Assembly (NCBI GenBank): GCA_020632995.1
Contig: JACKEN010000001.1
Span: forward strand, 2,078,001 to 2,142,000
DNA: 64,000 bases
Direction of reading: 5' to 3'
Source: Deltaproteobacteria bacterium
Lineage (GTDB): Bacteria; Myxococcota; Kuafuiibacteriia; Kuafuiibacteriales; Kuafuiibacteriaceae
In this document: positions 25,422-33,085 of the stretch, piece by piece
Layout: each line of letters begins with the position of its first letter
Position numbering within the stretch: the first letter of the stretch is position 1
Notes under the pieces: model-generated
What the model saw: only the letters and a program-made list of their open reading frames with translations
What the model was told of the DNA's origin: nothing
The model's database searches: none
Made by a program: the position numbers and the translations under genes

Positions 25422-28400
25422 ATGCGTCGTGCGCTCATCCTCGTCACGGCCCTGGGCCTGGCCTCCGCCTGCGGCGGCGAGAAGCCCAAGCCCACCGACG
25501 AGGCCCGAATCCTGAGCTTCGCGGTCACCCCGGCCACCGTGACCCCCGGCGGCACCGCCATCGTGAGCTGGGAGGCCACCGGCACCACCGGGGTGAACAT
25601 CGAGCCGAGGCTCGGCCTGCAGGCGGCCATCGGCACGGCGGAGGTGACGCCCTTCGTCACCACGACCTACCGCCTCTCGATCCCCGGGGGCCCGACCGAC
25701 CTCGTGGCCGAGGCCACGGTGACGGTGGAGGGCGGCACCCCCAAGGTCACCGGCTTCACCGCCACCCCCCGCACCGTCGGGGAGGGTGAGCAGTCCACCT
25801 TGCAGTGGACCACCGCCGACGCCGACGCCGTGATCATCGACCCCGACGTGGGTCGGCTCGACGCACCGCAAGGCAGCTTTCAGGTCGCCCCCGAGGTCAC
25901 CACCACCTACCGCCTGAACGCGGTCGCGGGCAGCATCCTCTCCGAGCCGGCGGAGGTCACGGTGGTGGTCGCGAGCGGCAACCAGCCCTTCATCCGCGGC
26001 TTCAGCGCCACCCCCCAGAGCATCACCGCGGGCGAAGGCGTCACCCTCACCTGGGACACCCAGAACGCCGACCGCGTCACCATCGACAACGGGGTCGGGG
26101 TGCAGGCGATCACCGGCACCGTCCAGGTCTTCCCGACCCAGACCACCACCTACAACCTGTCGGCCAGCGGCCCCGGCGGGCAGGCCAACGCCTCGGTCAC
26201 CGTCAACGTGGTCACCGGCCGCGACCCCACCATCCTGCGCTTCACCGCCACCCCGACCACCGTGAGCCCGGGGGGCGACGTGGTCCTCGACTGGGACACC
26301 GACAGCGCGGACGGGGTCAACATCGACAACGGGGTCGGAGCGCGCTCCGCCAAGGGGATGGTCACCGTCCAGCCCCGGCAGACCACCACCTACAACCTGA
26401 CCGCCTACGGCAACGGGGTCGAGGTCTCGCGTCAGGTGACCGTCACCGTGGCCCAGGTCGGGGACCCGGTGGTGAGCGCCTTCGCAGCCCAGCCTGCGGC
26501 CATCCTGGTCGGCGGGAGCACCACCCTGACCTGGACCACCCAGAACGCCACCCTGGTCGACATCTCGGGGGTCGGCGGCGGCCTCATGGCCAGCGGGTCC
26601 GTGACGGTGAGCCCGACCCAGACCACCAGCTACACCCTCACCGCCCGCAACGCGGCCGGCGCCATGGCCACCGCCCAGGTCACGGTCGAGGTGAGCGAGG
26701 CGCCACCCAGCGTGCTGACCTTCAACGCCCAGCCCGCCTCGGTGACCGCGGGTCAGAGCACCACCCTGTCGTGGACCACCCAGGCCGCGACCGAGGTGAG
26801 CATCGACAACGGCGTGGGGGTGCAACCGGCCACCGGCAGCGTCTCGGTCAGCCCGGGCCAGAGCACCACCTACACCCTGACTGCCACCGGCCCCGGCGGC
26901 ACCAGCTCGGCCCAGGTCACCGTCACGGTGACCCAGGTGGGGGCGCCGTCGATCGCGGCCTTCTCGGCCATGCCGCAACAGATCGCCCCCGGCGCGCAAG
27001 CGACCTTGTCATGGCAGGTGAGCAACGCCACAACGGTGACCATCGACAACGGCGTGGGCACCCAGGCGATGAGCGGCTCGGTCACCGTGAGCCCCAGCCA
27101 GACCACGACCTACACCCTCACCGCGGCGGGCGCGGGCGGCCAGACCTCGGCCCAGACCACCATCACCGTGGTCTCGGTGGCGGGCGAGACCTGCTCCGAC
27201 CCCTTCGTGATCAGCGCCTCCGGCACCTTCACCGGCAACACCAACCTGGCGGTGAACGACTACAGCCAGTCCTCGTCCTGCACCGGCTACAACTCCACCG
27301 GCCCCGACGTGGTGTACCGGATCAGCCTGCAGGCCGGCGATCGTCTGCAGGCCAGCCTGCAGCCCTCCAACAGCAGCTGGGACTGCTCGATCTACCTCGT
27401 GACCAGCTGCCAGAACATCAGCACCAGCTGCGTGGCCGGGCAGGACAACGGCAACCCCGAGGAGATCGACTACACGGTGCCCACGAGCGGCGACTACTTC
27501 CTAATCGTCGACGGCTTCGGCGGCCAGGGCGGCACCTACGCCCTCACCGTCAACGTCTCCGCCGCCCCCATCCCCAACGACAACTGCAACGGCGCGATCG
27601 ACGTCACCGCCGGCGGCACCTTCACCGGCGACACCAGCAACGCTCAGCCCGACTACACCCCCATCCCCTCCGGGTTCGGGGGCTGCACCGGCTACACCGC
27701 GCTCGGCAACGACGTGGTGTACCGGGTGGTGCTGAACCCCGGGGAGCGCCTGCAGGCCAGCTTGACGGCGACGTGGGACGCCTCCCTCTACATGATCACC
27801 GACTGCGGCAACCCCGCTGGCACCTGCGTGGCCGGTCAGGACAACGGGAACCCGGAGACCATCGACTTCACCGCCACCACCCTCGGCGGGTTCTTCATCG
27901 TCGTCGACGGCTACGGCACCGCCCGGGGCGCCTACAGCCTGAACGTCTCGATCTCCCCGCCGGTCACCGGCGGTGACACCTGCCAGGTGCCGGTGATGGT
28001 GCCCGCCGCGGGCGGCCTCTTCTCGGCCTCCACCGCCGGCCTCAACAACGACTACAACCCGGGGGTCGCGTGCACCGGCCAGACCACCGCCGGCCCCGAC
28101 ATGGTCTACGCGATGACCCTGGCCGCGGGCGACGTGGTCGAGGCGATCGCCCTGTTCGACACCGGGGTGAACGGCGCCCTCTACGCGGTCTCCAACTGCA
28201 GCAACCTGTCCTGCCTCGCGGCCGATGACACCACCGGGCCCGGCGACATCGAGGCGGTGCGCTTCGTCGCCCAGAGCGCCGGCACTCACTACGTGGTGGT
28301 GGACGGCCGCACCGCGAGCGACGTGGGCGCCCACGACATCGACCTCACCCGCTACACCGGTGAGACCTGCGCCGAGGCCCCGGATCTCATCCAGAGCGAG

Positions 28401-29147
28401 CTGGCCATCACCACCGGGCACGTGAACGACTACTCCCCGAACTCCGGCGGCTGCACCAACTCGAGCAGCGGCCCGGACCGCGCCTACCGGGTGCCGGTGA
28501 CCGCCGGCGACCAGGTGCACGTCCAGGTCACCGCGAGCGCCACCTGGGACCCGACCCTGTACATGGTGAGCAACTGCGCCGACATCACCGGCAGCTGCGT
28601 GGTCGGCGCCGACGCGGGCGGCCGCGGGATCTCGGAGCAGATCGCGCCGGTCTTCGCGCAGTCCGGCACCTACTACCTCGTAGTGGACGGCTGGGGCGGC
28701 ACCTCGGGTCAGGGCACCCTCACCGCCCAGATCCACCGCGGCGACACCTGCGCCGACGCCTACGTGGTGCCCCCCGCCGGCGGCACCTTCCAGGGCACCA
28801 CCGCGGGCTACGCGGCCGACTACGGCACCACCGTCAGCACCGGGAGCTGCACCAACTACACCCAGCTCGGCGCCGACGCGGTCTACGCGATCGACCTCGC
28901 GGCCGGCCAGACCCTGAACGCCTCCCTCAGCGCGAGCTGGGACAGCTCTCTGTATCTGATCTCCGACTGCGCCAGCTCCGCCAGCACCTGCGTGGCGGGC
29001 TCGGACGCGGGCAACCCCGAGAGCATCACCTTCACCAACAGCGGCGGGTCGACCGCGCGCTACTACCTGGTGGTGGACTCGTGGCGGACGAGCGTGACCG
29101 GCACCCCGCGCGAGGGGCAGTACACCCTCACGATCGGGTTCCAGTAG
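25422..29147 (+). CDS. Giant repeat lipoprotein (7 Ig-like + 5 Cys-containing C-terminal-type domains)
   Basis: 1241 residues. The lipoprotein signal ends in ASAC (Cys17). Residues about 25-600 are seven Ig-like repeats of about 80 residues, each with the pattern FxAxPxxVxxGxxxTLxW ... IDNGVG ... TTTYxLxA. Residues about 605-1241 are five repeats of about 125 residues, each starting GDTC or GETC, with a middle block such as GPDVVYRISLxAGDxLxAS, then SWDxSLYLITDC, a CVAGxDxGNPExI block and YYLVVDG. The second type resembles the pre-peptidase C-terminal (PPC-like) beta sandwiches. A stalk of Ig domains carrying a cluster of ligand-binding beta sandwiches fits an adhesin. The ATG at 25422 was preferred because it begins the signal peptide. 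Confidence 0.88.
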   Translation: MRRALILVTALGLASACGGEKPKPTDEARILSFAVTPATVTPGGTAIVSWEATGTTGVNIEPRLGLQAAIGTAEVTPFVTTTYRLSIPGGPTDLVAEATVTVEGGTPKVTGFTATPRTVGEGEQSTLQWTTADADAVIIDPDVGRLDAPQGSFQVAPEVTTTYRLNAVAGSILSEPAEVTVVVASGNQPFIRGFSATPQSITAGEGVTLTWDTQNADRVTIDNGVGVQAITGTVQVFPTQTTTYNLSASGPGGQANASVTVNVVTGRDPTILRFTATPTTVSPGGDVVLDWDTDSADGVNIDNGVGARSAKGMVTVQPRQTTTYNLTAYGNGVEVSRQVTVTVAQVGDPVVSAFAAQPAAILVGGSTTLTWTTQNATLVDISGVGGGLMASGSVTVSPTQTTSYTLTARNAAGAMATAQVTVEVSEAPPSVLTFNAQPASVTAGQSTTLSWTTQAATEVSIDNGVGVQPATGSVSVSPGQSTTYTLTATGPGGTSSAQVTVTVTQVGAPSIAAFSAMPQQIAPGAQATLSWQVSNATTVTIDNGVGTQAMSGSVTVSPSQTTTYTLTAAGAGGQTSAQTTITVVSVAGETCSDPFVISASGTFTGNTNLAVNDYSQSSSCTGYNSTGPDVVYRISLQAGDRLQASLQPSNSSWDCSIYLVTSCQNISTSCVAGQDNGNPEEIDYTVPTSGDYFLIVDGFGGQGGTYALTVNVSAAPIPNDNCNGAIDVTAGGTFTGDTSNAQPDYTPIPSGFGGCTGYTALGNDVVYRVVLNPGERLQASLTATWDASLYMITDCGNPAGTCVAGQDNGNPETIDFTATTLGGFFIVVDGYGTARGAYSLNVSISPPVTGGDTCQVPVMVPAAGGLFSASTAGLNNDYNPGVACTGQTTAGPDMVYAMTLAAGDVVEAIALFDTGVNGALYAVSNCSNLSCLAADDTTGPGDIEAVRFVAQSAGTHYVVVDGRTASDVGAHDIDLTRYTGETCAEAPDLIQSELAITTGHVNDYSPNSGGCTNSSSGPDRAYRVPVTAGDQVHVQVTASATWDPTLYMVSNCADITGSCVVGADAGGRGISEQIAPVFAQSGTYYLVVDGWGGTSGQGTLTAQIHRGDTCADAYVVPPAGGTFQGTTAGYAADYGTTVSTGSCTNYTQLGADAVYAIDLAAGQTLNASLSASWDSSLYLISDCASSASTCVAGSDAGNPESITFTNSGGSTARYYLVVDSWRTSVTGTPREGQYTLTIGFQ

Positions 29148-29178
29148 CGCCCACGAAGCTGGCCGCTATGGAGCGGTC

Positions 29179-29586
29179 ATGGGGCGCGTCGACACCCCCG
29201 AGCCCAAGCTCTGCGCCCGGTGCGGGCGCAGCTTCGCTTGGCGGAAGCGCTGGGCGCGGACCTGGGACCAGGTCCGCTACTGCTCCGACGCCTGTCGCCG
29301 GGCAAGGCTGACGCCCACCGACCAGGCGCTGGAGCAGGCCATCTTGCAGCTCCTGGAAGCGCGGCCGGCCGGCGGTTCCATCTGCCCGAGCGAGGCGGCG
29401 CGGGCGGTGTACGCGGGCGATGATGACGGCTGGCGGGCGCTGATGGAGCCCGCTCGGCAGGCCGCGCGCCGGCTCGTCGCGGCAGGGCGCCTGGAGATCA
29501 CCCAGCGGGGGCGTGTGGTGAACGCCTCGATCGCGAAGGGCCCCATCCGCCTGCGGCTGTGCCGGCGGAGCGCGCCGCTCCCGTAG
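29179..29586 (+). CDS. DUF2256-DUF3253 fusion protein
   Basis: 135 residues. The N-terminal part is the short zinc-finger-like DUF2256: KLCARCGRSFAWRKRW ... YCSDACR, with two CxxC-type pairs. The C-terminal part is DUF3253, a winged-helix-like unit: CPSEAARAV, WRALMEPARQAARRL, GRLEITQRGRVV and KGPIRLR. Both domains occur as separate small proteins and as this fusion in Proteobacteria; the function is unknown, and nucleic-acid binding is the natural guess. Start ATG at 29179. Confidence 0.85.
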   Translation: MGRVDTPEPKLCARCGRSFAWRKRWARTWDQVRYCSDACRRARLTPTDQALEQAILQLLEARPAGGSICPSEAARAVYAGDDDGWRALMEPARQAARRLVAAGRLEITQRGRVVNASIAKGPIRLRLCRRSAPLP

Positions 29587-29608
29587 CGGGGGGCACCTCA
29601 AGGCGGCC

Positions 29609-30076
29609 TCACTCGGGGCAGGCGTCAATGCAGTCCACGCGCGCACGGACGCAGTCGAGCTCGCAGGAGGTGCACGCATCCCAGGACGCCCTCGAGCTGC
29701 AGGCATCCACGCAGCTCAGCTCCTGACCGAAGCAGTCGGTGCGGCAGGCCGACCTCGCCGCGGAGCTCATCTCGGCCGAGTCGAAGCACGCGCCGGCCTC
29801 GATGTCCGCGCACGTCGCGGTCTTCAGGCAGCTGGCGTCCGCGCTGGGGTCGGCGATCTCGCACGCCGCCACCTGGTGATCCAGCGCGGCCTGCGTTGCG
29901 GCGGTCTCCGGCGCACCCTCGAGCCCGTAGCAGGAGGCGCCGGTGGCGGAGCCGACCGACAGGTGGCAATCCTCGAGGAGGCGCTGGACCACGTCCTGAT
30001 CGCAGACGGGGTTGCTGCACCCGAAGACCCCAACGGAGAGCATGGTGAAGGTGACCGAGATGAGCACGCGGTGCAT
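29609..30076 (-). CDS. Small Cys-rich lipoprotein
   Basis: 155 residues. The lipobox VGVFGC puts the lipidated Cys at residue 20. The mature chain has about 14 Cys, spaced in the second half as SCxxxC, CxxxC and CxxC pairs, with no repeat unit clear enough to name. Probably a disulfide-knotted surface protein. The start may be the ATG at 30076 or the GTG just before it. Confidence 0.7.
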   Translation of the reverse strand: MHRVLISVTFTMLSVGVFGCSNPVCDQDVVQRLLEDCHLSVGSATGASCYGLEGAPETAATQAALDHQVAACEIADPSADASCLKTATCADIEAGACFDSAEMSSAARSACRTDCFGQELSCVDACSSRASWDACTSCELDCVRARVDCIDACPE

Positions 30077-30143
30077 CACTCGACGATGAGCAATGCGGCT
30101 CGCCCGCGCAACCCGCTCACGGATGCGATCGCGCTCACTGGCG

Positions 30144-30839
30144 TCACGACGGCGCGACCGAGGCCGCCTGCAGCGCGCGCTCCATCTGCGCGCGAGCCTC
30201 GGCGATGAGCCACGGCACCGCCTCCTCCTTCGACATGCCTGCGAAGCGATCGGCCGCGAGCGGACGCAGCACCTGCACTCGGCAGCGATCGTACCGAAGC
30301 ACCTCTCGGGTCTGGCGCAGCTCCTCCGGATCACCCGCCATCCGGCGGACCAGCGGGCTCGTGCGGAAGGACTCGACGTGAGACTGCAAGCCCACGATGA
30401 CCATGGGCACCACCGGCACCGCCGCCTCGTACGCGAAGGCGGCGAAGCCCGGGTGAAACGGCGCCATGGGCGCGTCGAAGTCCTGTCCGCGAATCCACGC
30501 CTGCCCCTCCGGGAACACGACGAGCTTGTGCCCGTTCACCAGGCGCGCTCGAACCTGCTCACGCCACGGCTCAGGCCGCTCGGCGCCGATCGCAACGCTC
30601 CCTGCACGACGGAGCAACGTGCGAAACACCGGGAGGCGCCCCATGAACGGGGCCGCGAGGAAGCCGACCTCGACCGGCAAGGTACGTAGCAGGATGGCGG
30701 GGTCTGCGTCGCTCCAGTGGTTGCACACGAGCACCGCGCCACCCGAGACGAGGTGCTCGTCGCCCGCGAGCACCGAGGTGGTGCCGCGCGTCATCGAGCG
30801 CGCGAACGGCCCTCGGGCCAGCGCGTAGCTCAGGCTCAT
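30144..30839 (-). CDS. 1-acyl-sn-glycerol-3-phosphate acyltransferase-like (PlsC family)
   Basis: 231 residues. The acyltransferase block I is NHWSDAD, an HX4D catalytic pair; block III is VVFPEGQ, in place of the usual FPEGT; and the block IV region PVVPMVIVG is present. This family transfers acyl chains to lysophosphatidate or other lysolipids at the inner membrane. No TM helix is obvious beyond the amphipathic N-terminus. Thr to Gln in FPEGQ could shift the acceptor, so ornithine-lipid or another lysolipid acyltransferase activity is an alternative. Confidence 0.85.
   Translation of the reverse strand: MSLSYALARGPFARSMTRGTTSVLAGDEHLVSGGAVLVCNHWSDADPAILLRTLPVEVGFLAAPFMGRLPVFRTLLRRAGSVAIGAERPEPWREQVRARLVNGHKLVVFPEGQAWIRGQDFDAPMAPFHPGFAAFAYEAAVPVVPMVIVGLQSHVESFRTSPLVRRMAGDPEELRQTREVLRYDRCRVQVLRPLAADRFAGMSKEEAVPWLIAEARAQMERALQAASVAPS
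30592..30605. repeat. Iterated palindrome variant GCAACGCTCCCTGC
   Basis: A one-transition variant inside the acyltransferase gene, written on the coding strand with GCA and GTT (Ala-Gly-Ser-Val). Confidence 0.5.
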
Positions 30840-30909
30840 GTCTGAGGTTCCCAGACATGGACAGCGCCCACAAGCTGCCGGTCGAGGACCGCGGAGCCCC
30901 GCAGCGGCG

Positions 30910-32199
30910 TCATGAGCGCAGCTGCGCCGCCGCCCCCGCCGCCCGGAGGTGCTGCACCACCCGATCGAACAGCCCGGTGGGCTTGCCCCGCCGCACCAGC
31001 TCCTCCACCCCGTGGCTCACCACCACCATGCGTCCATCCCGCCAGCCCATCACCTGCCCGTAGCGGCTCGGGTTCTGGGCCGCCGGCCCGAGGAGGGCCC
31101 AGCTCGCCTCGGGGCCGAGGAGCACCAACGACCGCGGCGCCACCGCGCGGATCTCCGCCTCGAGCCACGCGCGGCACGCGACGAGGTCGGCGCGGGCGGG
31201 GTGACCGCCGGTGTGCTTGAGGGCGAGGGTCAGGTAGACCCGGCTCCGGTCCACCCCGGCCGCGTGCAGGGCCCGCTCCAGCGCCTCACCCCCGGGCCCC
31301 GACAGCGGCCGCCCGGCCTCGACGTCCTCCGCCTCGGGCCGGCCCGCCACCAGCATCAGCGCCGCCCCCACCGGACCGTCACCGAACACGAAGCCGCCCC
31401 GCCTGCCCCGCGGACATGCAAGGCACCCTGCCGCGCCCGCCTTCAGGGGCCCCAGGCCCGCCCCCGTCGGCACCGCCGGCCCCGGCGCCGCCGACGCCCC
31501 CGGCCACGGCGCCGCCTCGCGGAGCGCGAACAGCTCGCCCGGCTCGGCCAGCGCTCCGAGGGCGTCGGCCTGCGTCGCGTAGTAGCCCTGCCACCATGGC
31601 GCGAGCTCCTTCGGCCCCGGGGCGACCTCCGGGGGTGGCCCGAAGGACAGCTCGGCCCCGTCGAAGAGCGCGACCTCGTCCAAGGTCGCGACGACGAAGG
31701 GCCGGCCCCGCAGCTGGGACGCGAAGCGCGCCGCGGCGAGCCGGGCGGTCCGATGGGCGGGCGCGTGGAACGCGATGAGGCCTGGCCGAGGCGGCCCCGG
31801 GAACGGCGCGAAGCGCGCGGCGGCCACGAAGGCGTGCACGTCCCGCACCACCGCCTCCTCCATCCGCAGGAAGGCCTGCACGTCGGGGTGGGCGGGGTCG
31901 GCGAGGATCCGCCGCTCCCCGTGGGTGACCCGCCACAGGAGCCGGTAGGTGAGGTCCACCACCTCGGGCGCCCGGTGGCAGAGCACCCGAGCCGAGCGCC
32001 GCACGAAGGACAGGGGCACGGTGATCGGCCCGACCCCCTCACACGGGGGCGGGAGCCCGTCGTCGTCGTCCGTCAACACGACCTGCGGCCGGGCGGAGGC
32101 GGTGAGCGCCACCTCGGACGGCGGGACGTCCGCGGCGAGGAGCCGCCGCGCCACCTCCCGGAACGCTGGGTAGCCATGGGGGACCAGGACCCTTCGCAT
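30910..32199 (-). CDS. DUF4130 domain fused to a degenerate uracil-DNA glycosylase domain
   Basis: 429 residues. Residues 1-235 resemble the DUF4130 (putative DNA metabolism, TIGR03915-like) domain, ending near FVVATLDEVALFDGAELSFG. Residues about 255-429 are a family 4/UdgX-type UDG fold with part of the Fe-S Cys set (CLAC), GRPLSGPGG, VYLTLALKH and the LVACRAWLEAEI helix. Active-site motifs are altered: GExPGxxED has become AGRPEAED, the TNxVKHF segment reads TLALKHTG, the RRIH loop of UdgX is absent and the HPSxLLR motif reads HGVEELVR. The fusion itself is known for UdgX-like proteins. Binding without excision is plausible. An AT-rich promoter region (32200-32279) lies upstream. Confidence 0.82.
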   Translation of the reverse strand: MRRVLVPHGYPAFREVARRLLAADVPPSEVALTASARPQVVLTDDDDGLPPPCEGVGPITVPLSFVRRSARVLCHRAPEVVDLTYRLLWRVTHGERRILADPAHPDVQAFLRMEEAVVRDVHAFVAAARFAPFPGPPRPGLIAFHAPAHRTARLAAARFASQLRGRPFVVATLDEVALFDGAELSFGPPPEVAPGPKELAPWWQGYYATQADALGALAEPGELFALREAAPWPGASAAPGPAVPTGAGLGPLKAGAAGCLACPRGRRGGFVFGDGPVGAALMLVAGRPEAEDVEAGRPLSGPGGEALERALHAAGVDRSRVYLTLALKHTGGHPARADLVACRAWLEAEIRAVAPRSLVLLGPEASWALLGPAAQNPSRYGQVMGWRDGRMVVVSHGVEELVRRGKPTGLFDRVVQHLRAAGAAAQLRS

Positions 32200-32279
32200 C
32201 GTCGGGCCAATATACTGAACAAATTATCAGTTATCGACCAAATGTAGTCGTATTAACCCTAAGAGGGGCCGGCGGCGAC
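32200..32279 (-). promoter_or_regulatory. AT-rich island, probable promoter of the UDG-like gene
   Basis: About 50 of these 80 bp form the most AT-rich stretch of the window, directly upstream of the minus-strand UDG-like gene. On the minus strand a TATATT lies 12-17 bases before the ATG and would serve as a -10 box with a very short leader; a matching -35 box is not convincing. The island might also bind a nucleoid protein or a repressor, since ATTATCAGTTATCGA and its surroundings are rich in short A/T steps. Confidence 0.45.
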
Positions 32280-32909
32280 TCAGCGGGGATCGGCCAGGTA
32301 GCCCGGTGCGTACTCGGACCTCAGGTGGAGGTCCCGCGGGTTCGCGTTCCGGAACGAGATCGGCACCCCCAGGTAGGGCCACTCGTGGTGGCCCTCGACC
32401 ACGATGACGTGCAGGTGCGGGTACCCGGCGTAGCCCGAGCGCCCGGTGACCCCGAGGGGTGCCCCCTGCTCGACCTCCGCCCCCACCGCCACCGCGATGC
32501 CGCCCTTGGGCGAGTGGTAGTACAGCCCGAAGGTCCCGTCCTCGTGGTCGATGACCAGGAAGTTGCCCGCGCCGCCGTCCTCGCCCTCGTCCGGTTGGTC
32601 GTTGACGACCTTTGCAACCCTCCCTGCACGCATGGCGATGAAGGGCGTGCCCACCGGCATGTTGAAGTCGTACGCGTACTGATCGCCCTCGCCCGCCCCG
32701 TGGAAGGACGAGGAGCAGTTGGTGAGGCCGGTGGGGAACCTGAGGCCCGGCGCGTACGGCAAGATGTACTGCGACGTGGCGGGCGCCGGGTACGCCGGCC
32801 CCTCACAGCCCATGCCCACGGGGGGCGGCGCGCCCGCGGTCGGAGTGCGGCCGGTGGCGCTGCAGCCGAGGACCGCGGTGAGGAGCAGGGTGGCCGTCAG
32901 GGCGCGCAT
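32280..32909 (-). CDS. Secreted M23-like (LytM) lipoprotein
   Basis: 209 residues. The lipoprotein signal ends in AVLGC (Cys16). The LytM/peptidase M23 core follows: YAYDFNMPVGTPFIAMRAGRV, FGLYYHSPKGG and the HxH ligand motif in YPHLHV. The first metal ligand, normally a His four residues before the Asp, is Gln here (QYAYD), so zinc binding may be weakened and the protein could be a non-catalytic LytM factor like EnvC or NlpD rather than an endopeptidase. It is divergent from the toxin-like gene. Confidence 0.85.
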   Translation of the reverse strand: MRALTATLLLTAVLGCSATGRTPTAGAPPPVGMGCEGPAYPAPATSQYILPYAPGLRFPTGLTNCSSSFHGAGEGDQYAYDFNMPVGTPFIAMRAGRVAKVVNDQPDEGEDGGAGNFLVIDHEDGTFGLYYHSPKGGIAVAVGAEVEQGAPLGVTGRSGYAGYPHLHVIVVEGHHEWPYLGVPISFRNANPRDLHLRSEYAPGYLADPR

Positions 32910-33085
32910 GTCCCGGTGGGTAGCCCGGCGGGCGACCCCCTCGCAAGGGCGGGGGCCGTCCGGCCGTCCGGCCCGTCCGGCCGGACGCGGCGCGCGCGAC
33001 CATGGCGCAGTGCCCCGAAGATGTTGTGACCCCAAGGGTGAGCGCGGCGCCCCAGCCTGGCCCGAGTCTTGCGAAGTCGTCCGAC

